From contig JAXLWB010000026.1 of assembly GCA_046328715.1 (NCBI GenBank), forward strand, positions 62,001-126,000: 64,000 nucleotides of DNA, written 5' to 3'. Below the pieces are notes generated by a model. It had not been told where the DNA came from, ran no database searches, and saw only the letters and a program-made list of their open reading frames with translations. Below are positions 9,046 through 17,411 of this stretch, piece after piece. Both the position numbers and the translations under genes were made by a program. The stretch comes from JAXLWB01 sp046328715. GTDB lineage: Bacteria; Chloroflexota; Anaerolineae; Caldilineales; Caldilineaceae. Position 1 is the first letter of the stretch. The number at the start of each line of letters is the position of its first letter.

Positions 9046-9960
9046 ATGCAGCAAGACCGCCTTATCAACCGCATCGTCTGCTCACTATGTTTGCTGCTGG
9101 TAATCATTTCTGTCCTTGCCTGTAATGCCAACAAAGCTTCGTCAACTCCCGGCTGGGAAATGCATTGGAGCGATGAATTCGACGGCGCAACCAATAGCCC
9201 ACTTGATAAGGCCAACTGGCTCTATGACACTGGCACAAGCTATCCCAATGGGCCCGCCCACTGGGGCACAGGTGAGGTGCAATCCTACAGTGAGAGCACG
9301 GAAAATGTTTATCAGGACGGCAACGGCAATCTGGCAATCAAAGCGATCCATACCGGGAGCGCGCCCACCACTGGCTGGAGTTCAGGACGGATCGAGACGG
9401 TGCGCAGCGACTTCCAGCCGCCTGCGGGCAAAGCGATGGCGGTAGAGGCGCGCATTCAACTGCCGGATGTCAGCGGAACGGCGGCGCAGGGCTACTGGCC
9501 TGCTTTCTGGATGCTCGGCGCACCCTTTCGGGGCAACTATTGGAACTGGCCGGGCATCGGCGAGTTCGACATTCTGGAGAATATTAACGGTCAGAATACC
9601 TGGTATGGCACGCTGCATTGTGGCGTCAATCCGGGCGGTCCTTGCCGTGAGACCAACGGCATTGGAGCCAACGCCAGTGCCATTTCACCGACACTGCAAA
9701 GTGCCTATCACGTTTACCGCTTCGAGTTCGACAAGAGCGTCACGCCGCAGCAACTGCGCTGGTATGTAGATGGCGTGCAGCGCCATACAGTCAACGCCAA
9801 TCAAATGGACGCTACGACTTGGGACAACGCCACCAACCACGGCTTTTTCATCCTGCTCAATCTGGCCATCGGCGGCGGCTGGCCTGGCGCACCGACGAAC
9901 AAGACTGCCTCGGGCAAGGTTATGTTGGTTGATTATGTGCGGGTCTATTATTCACGGTGA
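9046..9960 (+). CDS. GH16 family glycoside hydrolase, lipoprotein
   Basis: 304 residues. Residues 1-26 are a lipoprotein signal peptide with lipobox VLAC (Cys26), so the enzyme is probably tethered to the outer face of the membrane. The catalytic signature E173-F-D175-I-L-E178 is the GH16 ExDxxE motif (nucleophile Glu173, acid/base Glu178). Family members cleave beta-1,3 or beta-1,3/1,4 glucans, or galactans such as agar and carrageenan. The compact single-domain form and MHWSDEFDG opening fit laminarinase/lichenase types best, but specificity is not certain. It directly follows the ureohydrolase gene (3 bp gap). Confidence 0.92.
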   Translation: MQQDRLINRIVCSLCLLLVIISVLACNANKASSTPGWEMHWSDEFDGATNSPLDKANWLYDTGTSYPNGPAHWGTGEVQSYSESTENVYQDGNGNLAIKAIHTGSAPTTGWSSGRIETVRSDFQPPAGKAMAVEARIQLPDVSGTAAQGYWPAFWMLGAPFRGNYWNWPGIGEFDILENINGQNTWYGTLHCGVNPGGPCRETNGIGANASAISPTLQSAYHVYRFEFDKSVTPQQLRWYVDGVQRHTVNANQMDATTWDNATNHGFFILLNLAIGGGWPGAPTNKTASGKVMLVDYVRVYYSR

Positions 9961-10197
9961 TTGGTTCGTTCTGAAAATTGAGAATTGTGATCGGTACGCG
10001 GATCATACGGAAATGGCCAGGATGAAGGCGGATTAAAGCCGATTGGGTGCTGTAGGCGTGTTTTCTGTTAAGAGGGGATTGTCCGAACTGGGTATGGGAT
10101 GTTGTTCAGGCTTTGCCTGGATAAGTGGCCTTGTTTTCCGTAAGTATCGATAGTCGTCTCGCTAGAGACTCTCTTTTTACACGTACTATTGGCGTTC
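9961..10197. other. intergenic, no feature recognised
   Basis: Between the GH16 gene and the 41 bp repeat array. No convincing reading frame, hairpin or promoter was seen. Confidence 0.5.
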
Positions 10198-10402
10198 CCG
10201 CAATTGCGGCAATGCTTTTTGCACGTAAAATTTGACTGCCGCAGCGTCGGGAACGCTTTTTTGCACGGTAAAATTGGCTACCGCAATTGCGGCAATGCTT
10301 TTTGCAAGCAAAATTTGGCTGCCGCAGCGTCGGCAACGACTTTTTGCACGTAAAATGTGGCTCCCGCAACTGCGGCAACGCTTTTTTTCACAATGAATCT
10401 GT
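10198..10402. repeat. tandem array of five ~41 bp units with alternating palindromic core
   Basis: Units begin at CCGCA at 10198, 10239, 10281, 10322 and 10364 (41, 42, 41, 42 and ~39 bp). Units 1 and 3 carry the perfect 12-bp palindrome CCGCAATTGCGG; units 2 and 4 carry CCGCAGCGTCGG; unit 5 has CCGCAACTGCGG. Each is followed by AACG or AATG, a T-run and TTGCACGTAAAAT or a close variant. There are no unique spacers, so it is not CRISPR. It lies just downstream of a minus-strand gene and could act as serial terminator-like hairpins or as a binding-site array. Confidence 0.85.
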
Positions 10403-10468
10403 GCTGCTGTCAACAAGAGGGGTCAGAACATAGGCCGCCTGCGCTCGATTTTGAGTGGTGCAGCCGCA

Positions 10469-11875
10469 TTAAGTTCCTGGATCGCCCAAAAACAGGTCAT
10501 CGTACTTGCCAGTTGCTAACACTTCGTCAAAGCGCTGGCCGATGGCTTTCAGGAGTTGGTTCTCCGTATCCCCGAAGACCTGCAAGACCAGCTCACCCGA
10601 AGGAATGTTATAGGTGGTAAAACGCAGATAAAGTTGCTGCTCACCGAGGCTCAAACGCAGTGATTTGCCGTAGTCATCGCTTTCCGACTCTTCCTTTTTC
10701 ACAACCTGATAGTTTTCTTCCAGGAATTGGGCCAGTGCGTCGAACAGCTCAGGCTTGACGGGTGCTAGGTTATAGCTCATATTCCTCATCACGATGTCAA
10801 CGATAAGATCACCGTGGTAGGGCAGGGGGGTGAAGTTCGCCCGCTTCACCAGTTGCTCGACACCTTTGTCATTCTTTTGCCAAACAAAGTGATGCTCGAT
10901 CCATTGGGCATCAATCCTTTCAGGGTAACTGTAGCGCATCTGTGGCCGGGTGATGGGCAAGATATAGGCGTTGCCTTCGACAAAATCAAGGACAATCAGC
11001 TTTGCCACCGTTCGCGCCAATCCGCTCGGAAGATATTCGTTTGTATCGCTTTCCGCCAAACTGACAAAGCTATGTTGGTCAGGCGAAACGAGTAGTCCTG
11101 AGCGCAGCAATCGGTTTTTGTAGTCGCCAAAAATCGGTTGCGTGTCAATGGGGTAAGCGGTCAGCTTTTGCACATCCAGGACGCAATTGTCGCCGAGCAA
11201 CAGCCAGCGTCCGCCAGAGAACTCTTTGCGTCCATAGACAAAGTGGTCTTCCTGCGTTGCAGTTGCCTGTGCACCATCCAACCATTGCGCCTTAGACACG
11301 ATACTCGCACTCAGGCGCTGCACCTGAAGTTGTCCGTCAACCTCATGCACCAGGTAAAAGAACATCTGGTATTGGTCGCCGACATGGACCACAAAGACGG
11401 GTGCCTGCCCCAGGGTGATGATCGTCTCAAAGCGGCTGTAGCTGCGTTGTTCATCGCCTGAAAAGCCAGCTTGCTCTTCGATCTGGATCGGGGTGCCCTG
11501 GTAGCGCAAGCCGTAGAAGGTACCATTGTTGAGATCGTAGGTGAGCAGTTCAAAATTGCCGATCGGCTCCACGCTGGGCGGACGTTCGATAAATTGGTAG
11601 CGGTTGATGTAAAGCGTGGCTGTAATCGCAATCAGCAAGGGAGTGGCGATGATCAGATTGGCGCGCATGGGCAGATAGATCATGATCGCACCCAGTATCG
11701 TCCCGATCGCCGCTAGAATCCCGATTGTAGCCAAGGCAGGAAGGATGGCTTCCAGTCGGTTCGAATTGATGCCAAACAGCCATAAAATCGGATCGACCCA
11801 GAAGTAAGCCATACCCAGCCCCACTAGCAAACCGAGCAAGGCACCCAATAGTCTCCACCCCACTTTGATCAACAT
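10469..11875 (-). CDS. uncharacterised membrane-anchored protein
   Basis: 468 residues, not recognised. The start has AGGAG about 10 bases upstream. Three hydrophobic helices lie in residues ~5-30, ~43-68 and ~73-92; the remaining ~370 residues are soluble and rich in beta-strand-like segments (for example FELLTYDLNNGTFYGLRY). No catalytic motif is visible. The topology suggests an N-terminal membrane anchor with a large domain outside or facing the cytoplasm. The downstream neighbour on the same strand is the 41-bp repeat array. Confidence 0.65.
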   Translation of the reverse strand: MLIKVGWRLLGALLGLLVGLGMAYFWVDPILWLFGINSNRLEAILPALATIGILAAIGTILGAIMIYLPMRANLIIATPLLIAITATLYINRYQFIERPPSVEPIGNFELLTYDLNNGTFYGLRYQGTPIQIEEQAGFSGDEQRSYSRFETIITLGQAPVFVVHVGDQYQMFFYLVHEVDGQLQVQRLSASIVSKAQWLDGAQATATQEDHFVYGRKEFSGGRWLLLGDNCVLDVQKLTAYPIDTQPIFGDYKNRLLRSGLLVSPDQHSFVSLAESDTNEYLPSGLARTVAKLIVLDFVEGNAYILPITRPQMRYSYPERIDAQWIEHHFVWQKNDKGVEQLVKRANFTPLPYHGDLIVDIVMRNMSYNLAPVKPELFDALAQFLEENYQVVKKEESESDDYGKSLRLSLGEQQLYLRFTTYNIPSGELVLQVFGDTENQLLKAIGQRFDEVLATGKYDDLFLGDPGT

Positions 11876-11923
11876 CGATTTGTACTCCTATGGTTAAGAC
11901 TTATGTAAGATGGTGACATTGTA

Positions 11924-11944
11924 GAACAAGAAGTATTCTTGTTC
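11924..11944. promoter_or_regulatory. perfect inverted repeat GAACAAGAA-GTA-TTCTTGTTC
   Basis: A 9-bp inverted repeat with a 3-bp centre, about 50 bp upstream of the start of the 468-residue membrane protein. A near-identical element (AGAACAAGA-N5-TCTTGTTCT, both preceded by GT) occurs at 28341-28363. It could be an operator or a small dispersed repeat. Confidence 0.4.
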
Positions 11945-12012
11945 GTTTTCCTGAGTCCACAGCACACAAGAAAATATCTTGTACTACAGCGTCTTATGTA
12001 ATCCTGATTGTC

Positions 12013-12642
12013 TCATGTTGAGAATTTCTTGCGCAGTGCATTGGCGCTTTGGATCGGCTCGCCGATATCGGAGATAGTTTTCAAGAGTGCGAATGGCACA
12101 ATGAACCATGCCTCACTGATTGTTGCCAACCAAAATCCACAAAATACAGCCAGAAAGATCAGCGCAACTCGCCCCATCGTGCCTTCCAGCACCTTTTCTG
12201 CTTCCTGCAACGTAATCACAGGACGGAAGACAAGGTGACTGATAAAGCCAAGCAGTAGAAATGCAGCCGAATAAAGGACGCCGTTGCGGATGGCTTCGAG
12301 ATCGAATGGCAACTTCAAAACCAGGAATAAAAAGCAACAGAGAAAAAAGGCAGCGAAGGCTGAAAAACCGCCAGCAAATATCCAATATCCCTCCAACATC
12401 CGGCGACGGGTTTGGATCCGGTTTGTCGCTGTCCCATTGGGGAAGAACGCGCTCTCCTCCTTAGTGGTTAATCTGACCATCAGGGCTGTGACCGGAATTG
12501 CCAGCAAGGTGTTGATCATATAGAGCATCATGGCCGTTTCAAAGTGCCAATTCGACCAGAGCAAACCAAACACAGGCACGCTGTTGATGCCAACTGCGGC
12601 AGCGACTGAACTGAAAAAGTGAAAAATTGATTTGATATGCAT
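12013..12642 (-). CDS. multi-pass membrane protein, DUF6498-like
   Basis: 209 residues with about five hydrophobic segments. The N-terminal pattern NSVPVFGLLWSNWHFETAMM followed by LYMINTLLAI resembles the DUF6498 family (a conserved W-x-x-F-E-x-x-x-x-Y-x-x-N stretch in the first helices). The function of that family is unknown. A charged loop (MVRLTTKEESAFFPNG) sits after the second helix. No clear ribosome-binding site is seen, so the start is uncertain. It reads toward the other unknown membrane gene, about 140 bp away. Confidence 0.6.
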   Translation of the reverse strand: MHIKSIFHFFSSVAAAVGINSVPVFGLLWSNWHFETAMMLYMINTLLAIPVTALMVRLTTKEESAFFPNGTATNRIQTRRRMLEGYWIFAGGFSAFAAFFLCCFLFLVLKLPFDLEAIRNGVLYSAAFLLLGFISHLVFRPVITLQEAEKVLEGTMGRVALIFLAVFCGFWLATISEAWFIVPFALLKTISDIGEPIQSANALRKKFST

Positions 12643-12808
12643 AAAAAGTTCAATTTGAGAGACGTTTGCCCGCCAAGTCTACAAAACGTTATTTCGTCAA
12701 CATCTGGCGAAAATATCTTGCTAGTGATAGCATAGGACAAAGATCATGAGTCGTCACGGATCGAAAGAAGTAGTTAGCAAGAGTAAAATAGGTATCTGTC
12801 AAGTTTGA

Positions 12809-12837
12809 TTGACTATTTCAATCCGCTCCAGTATGAT
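12809..12837 (+). promoter_or_regulatory. sigma70-type promoter for the alpha/beta-hydrolase lipoprotein gene
   Basis: TTGACT (12809-12814), 17-bp spacer, TATGAT (12832-12837). The hydrolase start codon follows at 12891, leaving a 5' leader of ~45 bases. Confidence 0.55.
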
Positions 12838-12890
12838 TGAGCCACCAATTCCAACGCACTTGTCAATGCACTGCCACAGGAGACACTCCA

Positions 12891-13721
12891 ATGAAAGCTT
12901 ACAACCGCGCGCTTCTACGATTGCTTCTACTCACATCTCTACTATTGGCCGCCTGCCAGCCGATCCAACGTCCGGCGGAAGCGTCTGAAGCGGTCGGGCA
13001 GATGGCGGAGATTAACGGCGTTCAGATCTACTACGAGGTGCACGGCAGTGGGCCAGCTTTGATTCTGCTGCATGGTGGTCTCGGCAATGCGGGATACTGG
13101 TACAATCAGATTCCAGTCTTCGCCAAGAATTACACTGTAGTGGCAATGGACAGCCGAGGGCATGGTCGTTCAACCTTTGATGACGTCCAGATCAGCTATT
13201 CGGTGATGGCAGCCGATGTATTGGCACTGATGGACCTCCTGAAAATAGAAAAGGCCGACCTCGTGGGCTGGAGCGATGGTGGGATTATCGGCATTGACTT
13301 GGCGATCCATCACCCGGAGCGACTGAACCGAGTGGTAGCCTATGGTGCCAACTACAACCCTTCGGGGGTGAATCCTGACATTGGAACCAATGAGCGCTTC
13401 AATGCCTATATTGAACAGGCGGCTGGTGACTATCAAAAATTAGCCGCCGACCCCAGCAAGTGGGATGCCTTCCTCGCCAATATCAGCAATATGTGGGCCA
13501 CCGAGCCAAACTACACGCCAGAACAACTAGGAGCCATTACCACGCCGATCCTAGTGCTGGATGGCAAAGAAGAAGAAGCAATCCTGACCGAACATGCCAT
13601 CGAAATGCAGGGTTTGATTCCCGGTTCAGAACTGCACTTGATCCCAGGCACCGGTCACTTTGCGATGTGGGAGAAGCCGGAAGAATTTAACCAAATCATC
13701 CTGGGCTATTTGGCGAAGTGA
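12891..13721 (+). CDS. alpha/beta hydrolase, lipoprotein
   Basis: 276 residues from the ATG at 12891, preceded by AGGAGACACTCCA; a longer frame from 12837 lacks a ribosome-binding site and would bury the signal peptide. Lipobox LLAAC with Cys22 predicts a lipid-anchored extracytoplasmic enzyme. The hydrolase core shows the oxyanion HGGLG (61-65), nucleophile elbow GWSDGG (Ser128) and the C-terminal His in GTGHFAMWEKP, so the triad is complete. It resembles 3-oxoadipate enol-lactonase/haloperoxidase-type hydrolases in sequence style; the substrate is not readable. A good sigma70 promoter lies ~55 bp upstream, so it is probably a single-gene unit. Confidence 0.9.
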   Translation: MKAYNRALLRLLLLTSLLLAACQPIQRPAEASEAVGQMAEINGVQIYYEVHGSGPALILLHGGLGNAGYWYNQIPVFAKNYTVVAMDSRGHGRSTFDDVQISYSVMAADVLALMDLLKIEKADLVGWSDGGIIGIDLAIHHPERLNRVVAYGANYNPSGVNPDIGTNERFNAYIEQAAGDYQKLAADPSKWDAFLANISNMWATEPNYTPEQLGAITTPILVLDGKEEEAILTEHAIEMQGLIPGSELHLIPGTGHFAMWEKPEEFNQIILGYLAK

Positions 13722-13760
13722 GTACATTGTCAGTTAGATCTTTCAGCATGAAGGGTATCC

Positions 13761-13855
13761 TGTCATTTCGACGGTAGGGAGAAATCTTTTGGTTATATAG
13801 CCGTGAAGATTTCTCCTCGCAACAGCCTGGGAGCCCTTGGGGCATCGAAATGACA
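13761..13855. repeat. nested inverted repeat (MITE-like)
   Basis: Outer arms TGTCATTTCGA (13761-13771) and TCGAAATGACA (13845-13855), inner arms GAGAAATCTT (13779-13788) and AAGATTTCTC (13806-13815). It is the same architecture as the element at 48906-49000. The flanking gap 13722-14072 holds no gene. Confidence 0.75.
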
Positions 13856-14017
13856 GTGGCCCCATTACCGAAAACTTATAGACAAAGCAAAGCAAAGATG
13901 GATCATTGTTGGGGGCATCCGCTTGCCGGTGCCCTGCTTGCATCAGCGAATGGGCAACCGCAAGGGTGTGCCCCTACGCATTGTGATCATGCAATGTCTA
14001 TTTGCTTTGTCTATTAG

Positions 14018-14046
14018 TTGACAATTCAGTGTGTGATGGGTAGCGT
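14018..14046 (+). promoter_or_regulatory. possible promoter of the SDR gene
   Basis: TTGACA (14018-14023), 17-bp spacer, TAGCGT (14041-14046). The -35 box is perfect but the -10 box is weak. The gene starts at 14073. Confidence 0.35.
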
Positions 14047-14072
14047 GTTAATCCGCAATCAGGAGTACTTCC

Positions 14073-14861
14073 ATGTCGTTTCAAGGCAAAACCGCCTGGA
14101 TTACTGGTGCATCGTCAGGCATTGGCGAGGCGCTGGCCTATGCATTGAGTCAGCAGGGGGCGCGCCTGATCTTATCGGCGCGGCGAGTGGAAGAGTTGGA
14201 ACGGGTGAGGGCACAGTGTGCTAACCCGACTGTCCATCTCGTGTTGCCACTTGACCTGGCCCACTTCGACGCCAAGGCATTGACCCAACAAGTGCTAGCG
14301 GAGATGGGGCAGGTGGATATCCTTGTCAACTCCGGCGGCATCAGTCAGCGGGCATTGGCGGTGGAAGCCGACGTCACAATTGACCGCCGCATTATGGAGA
14401 TCAACTACTTCGGCACCGTAGCCCTGACCAAAGCGGTGCTGCCATCGATGATCGCGCGCAAAAGCGGCCACATTGTGACCATCAGCAGCCTATCGGGTAA
14501 GATCAGCACGCCGCGCCGTTCAGCCTACGCCGCATCCAAACATGCGCTGCATGGCTTTTTTGACTCACTGCGATCCGAAGTCTATGCCGATGGCATCAGC
14601 GTTACCTTGATCTGTCCCGGCTACGTCAAAACCAACTTGTCGCTCTATGCCGTCAACGCCGATGGCAGTGCCCACGGCCAAATGGACCCAACCCAAGCCA
14701 AGGGCATGGCACCGGAAAAATTGGCCGTTCGCATTCTACAGGCCATCGAACGTGGCGAAGATGAGGTAATTGTCGGCGGGAAGGAAGTACTGGCAGTCTA
14801 TTTGAAACGTTTCTTCCCTGGGTTGTATGCAACCTTTATCCGCAGCAGGCGAATCACCTAA
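14073..14861 (+). CDS. short-chain dehydrogenase/reductase (SDR)
   Basis: 262 residues, classical SDR length. It binds NAD(P) through TGASSGIG (11-18) and has the structural NSGG in place of the usual NNAG (86-89), the catalytic Ser139 (ISSLSG) and Y152-AAS-K156. ARRVEE after strand two, with Arg37/Arg38, suggests NADP preference. The C-terminal CPGYVKTN loop is typical of the DHRS7/YqjQ-like subgroup, whose substrates are mostly unknown. The start has CAGGAG eight to nine bases upstream. It stands alone between two gaps without genes. Confidence 0.92.
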   Translation: MSFQGKTAWITGASSGIGEALAYALSQQGARLILSARRVEELERVRAQCANPTVHLVLPLDLAHFDAKALTQQVLAEMGQVDILVNSGGISQRALAVEADVTIDRRIMEINYFGTVALTKAVLPSMIARKSGHIVTISSLSGKISTPRRSAYAASKHALHGFFDSLRSEVYADGISVTLICPGYVKTNLSLYAVNADGSAHGQMDPTQAKGMAPEKLAVRILQAIERGEDEVIVGGKEVLAVYLKRFFPGLYATFIRSRRIT

Positions 14862-15232
14862 TGCTGCTTTAACAAGATGTTTGTCAATCATCTTCCGGGA
14901 AGTAGCAAAATATCTGAGTTCTCCTCACCTTACATGGTATACCAATCCATAAATGCAAGTTGACAACACAAATAATGATGGTATACTGCCTTTCATAAGA
15001 AAGTTGGTTGTTCTTGCAAAGTTGCTCCCTGAATCAATTCGCACTTATTGTAAACTGCACTCCCTAAGCATTGGAGTTTCAATCGTGAGTGGTGGGGAGC
15101 GAATTTCCCTTTTATTACAACTACAAAAGCAGCTTTACTGATATCTAGACACAGTAAGTCAGTTCAAATATAGGCTTATTTTGCTGTTGCAGTATTGAGA
15201 TTGAGTCGCTTTCACTAAAGAGAGGTGATGTG
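14862..15232. other. intergenic upstream of the sugar transporter
   Basis: No recognised gene. CATCTTCCGGGAAG near 14890 resembles the arms of the element at 49100-49192. The promoter of the transporter operon must lie here, but no box pair stands out. Confidence 0.4.
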
Positions 15233-16168
15233 ATGACTGCTAGATCCGCTACAGTGAGACAGGGAATGAGTCTGCGCGCTCGCGAAGCCCTGGCAGGGTA
15301 CCTCTTTCTTACCCCCTGGCTGATTGGTTTGCTCTGCTTTGTCTTGATTCCGATGTTGGCCTCGGCGTATTTTAGCTTTACAAGCTATGATGTCGTGAAT
15401 ACCCCAAAATTTGTCGGTCTGAGAAACTTTCGCGAGATCTTTACCAAAGATCGCCTCTTCTGGCCCTCGATGTTGCTGACCTTTCGCTACGCCATCATCG
15501 TCGTACCACTGTCCTTGGTCGGCTCGCTGTTGGCGGCGATGTTGCTCAATCAGGCATTGAAAGGCACTGTTTTCTTTCGTACACTCTTCTTTATGCCTCA
15601 TCTCACCCCCATTGCAGCTTCGGCCGTGCTGTGGGCTTGGTTGTTTAACCCAGATGTCGGCCCGATCAATTACTTTATCCGCAACAATCTGGGTATCGAA
15701 AACGCGCCGGGTTGGTTTCGCGACCCGCAATGGGCAATGACGGGGTTAATTATCATGGCAATGTGGGGGGCAATTGGCGGCAACACGATGCTGATCTTTC
15801 TGGCCGGTTTGCAGGGGATTCCACAGGAGTTATACGAAGCGGCGGCGATTGATGGTGCAGGACCGTGGGCAAAATTTCGGAGTGTGACGATTCCGTTGCT
15901 CACACCAACGATCTTCTTTAATCTGGTTTTGGGTATCATCGGCGCGCTGCGAGTCTTTACGGCTGCCTTCGTGGCGACCCAAGGCGGACCTGTCTATGCC
16001 ACCCATTTCTATGCGCTCTACATCTACGAAAAGGCCTTTCGCTATTTCGAGATGGGCTATGCCTCGGCGCTGGCTTGGATCTTCTTTTTCATCATGTTTG
16101 TCTTTACCTTTATCCAGTTTCGGTCTTCGCGAAGTTGGGTTTACTATGCCGGGGAGGGGAATGGCTGA
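15233..16168 (+). CDS. ABC sugar transporter permease, UgpA/MalF type
   Basis: 311 residues. The ATG at 15233 is chosen because AGAGAGG precedes it by about seven bases; GTG 15230 is an alternative. Six transmembrane helices are expected, starting at ~20-45 (LFLTPWLIGLLCFVLIP). The cytoplasmic EAA loop that docks the ATPase is EAAAIDGAGPWAKFRSVTIP (~200-220). It forms the channel with the next permease for import of a carbohydrate. Its stop overlaps the next start (TGATG), so the two are coupled. No ATPase gene lies in the operon. Confidence 0.94.
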   Translation: MTARSATVRQGMSLRAREALAGYLFLTPWLIGLLCFVLIPMLASAYFSFTSYDVVNTPKFVGLRNFREIFTKDRLFWPSMLLTFRYAIIVVPLSLVGSLLAAMLLNQALKGTVFFRTLFFMPHLTPIAASAVLWAWLFNPDVGPINYFIRNNLGIENAPGWFRDPQWAMTGLIIMAMWGAIGGNTMLIFLAGLQGIPQELYEAAAIDGAGPWAKFRSVTIPLLTPTIFFNLVLGIIGALRVFTAAFVATQGGPVYATHFYALYIYEKAFRYFEMGYASALAWIFFFIMFVFTFIQFRSSRSWVYYAGEGNG

Positions 16169-17085
16169 TGGCACAAGAAGCAATGGCACGCTCTACGACG
16201 CCTACGCTGCGCAATGCAGCTTATGTGTCAGCAGCGAAGCGTCAACGACTCCTAAGTCAGATCCTGCTCTACACTGTGGCGATCCTTGCTTCGCTGCTCT
16301 TTATGTTGCCCTTCGCCTGGACGCTCTTCTCGTCGCTTAAGACGCCGAGCGAACTCTATCTGTTTCCCCCACGTTGGTTTCCCGCTACCCCACATTTTGA
16401 TAACTACGCCGAAGTTTTCGAGGTGGCGCCCTTTGCACGCTGGCTTTGGAATTCAGTCTTTGTCGCTGTCCTGACAACCTTTGGGGCTGTTTTTTCGGCA
16501 GCCTTGACAGGCTATTCGTTTGCGCGTTTTCGTTATCCTGGACGCGATCTGCTCTTCATTTTGACGCTCAGCACCTTGATGTTGCCAGCCGAGGTGACAC
16601 TGATTCCGCTCTACTTGCTTTTCAACAAGATCAAGTGGCTGGATACCTACTTGCCTTTAATCGTCCCGGCTTATTTCGGCGGCGGAGCCTTTCTGATCTT
16701 TATGATGCGCCAGTTTTTTATGACCATCCCTATGGATCTCGACGAGGCAGCGCGCATGGATGGGGCCAGTTATCTGCGCATCTTCACGCAAATTTTGTTA
16801 CCCCTTTCGGGGCCAGTTCTGGCGACTGCTGCCATCATTACCTTTATCGGGGATTGGAATGCTTTTCTCTTTCCCTATATCATTTTGAATGACAAACTTA
16901 AGTTTACGATTGGCATCGGCATCAAATATTTCCAAACGATTGCGGCCAATATCGATTCAATGGAGCCACGCGAAAATCTGTTAATGGCGGCCAGCATCAT
17001 GATGACTGCGCCGATCCTTTTCTTATTTTTCGCTGCGCAGCGCTACTTTGTACGCGGGATTGTCATGTCGGGAATTAAGGGGTAG
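16168..17085 (+). CDS. ABC sugar transporter permease, UgpE/MalG type
   Basis: 305 residues from the ATG at 16168, which overlaps the upstream stop by one base and follows GGGGAGGGGA. The partner of the UgpA-like permease. It shows the family opening (helix 1 ILASLLFMLPFAWTLFSSLK), LSTLMLPAEVTLIPLY, and the EAA loop DEAARMDGASYLRIFTQILL. The C-terminal end FVRGIVMSGIKG is typical for CUT1 permeases. The stop codon lies inside the left arm of a long inverted repeat that separates it from the binding-protein gene. Confidence 0.94.
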   Translation: MAQEAMARSTTPTLRNAAYVSAAKRQRLLSQILLYTVAILASLLFMLPFAWTLFSSLKTPSELYLFPPRWFPATPHFDNYAEVFEVAPFARWLWNSVFVAVLTTFGAVFSAALTGYSFARFRYPGRDLLFILTLSTLMLPAEVTLIPLYLLFNKIKWLDTYLPLIVPAYFGGGAFLIFMMRQFFMTIPMDLDEAARMDGASYLRIFTQILLPLSGPVLATAAIITFIGDWNAFLFPYIILNDKLKFTIGIGIKYFQTIAANIDSMEPRENLLMAASIMMTAPILFLFFAAQRYFVRGIVMSGIKG

Positions 17086-17198
17086 AAGGTTGTGATGCGT
17101 GATGCGTGAATGGCGGACTGTTTTGATCCTTCATTCGCCAAGCGTAGGATAGAGAACTACTTTTTCACGCATCACGTTTCACGCATCACCTACCCCTT
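17077..17198. repeat. long inverted repeat over the end of the permease gene
   Basis: Left arm AAGGGGTA...GTGATGCGTGATGCGTGA (17077-17108) and right arm TCACGCATCACGTTTCACGC ...TACCCCTT (17165-17198). The left arm contains the TAG stop. In RNA it would make a strong imperfect hairpin in the operon. Confidence 0.7.
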
Positions 17199-17222
17199 CA
17201 TTGCATATATCGTTTTACAAAT

Positions 17223-17376
17223 GTAACTACTAAGCCACCCCTCCCTAACCCTCCCCAAAACAGGGAGGGGACTGTCACAAGCAGGATTTGGATTGGTGGA
17301 CAGCATGAAAAACTGAATCTGTCCCCTCCCTAACCCTCCCCAGTTTGGGGAGGGTTAGGGAGGGGTCGGTAGTTAC
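17223..17376. repeat. MITE-like inverted repeat with CCCTCCCTAACCCTCCCC arms
   Basis: Outer tips GTAACTAC (17223-17230) and GTAGTTAC (17369-17376). Inside, CCCTCCCTAACCCTCCCC occurs at 17239-17256 and again at 17324-17341, the second copy pairing with GGGGAGGGTTAGGGAGGG (17347-17364) over a 5-base loop. It ends 36 bp before the binding-protein gene, inside the transporter operon. Confidence 0.75.
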
Positions 17377-17411
17377 TTACAAATTTCTATTTTCCAGAGG
17401 AGGAGTAAACC

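Noticed and set aside
10198..10402. CRISPR array
   Set aside because: Units are directly abutting with no unique spacers, and no cas gene is in the window.
12837..12890. 18-residue N-terminal extension of the alpha/beta-hydrolase lipoprotein
   Set aside because: It would bury the lipoprotein signal peptide and it starts at the promoter's -10 box.
14953..15141. 62-residue small protein
   Set aside because: No ribosome-binding site or motif, and it lies in a spacer next to the transporter promoter region.
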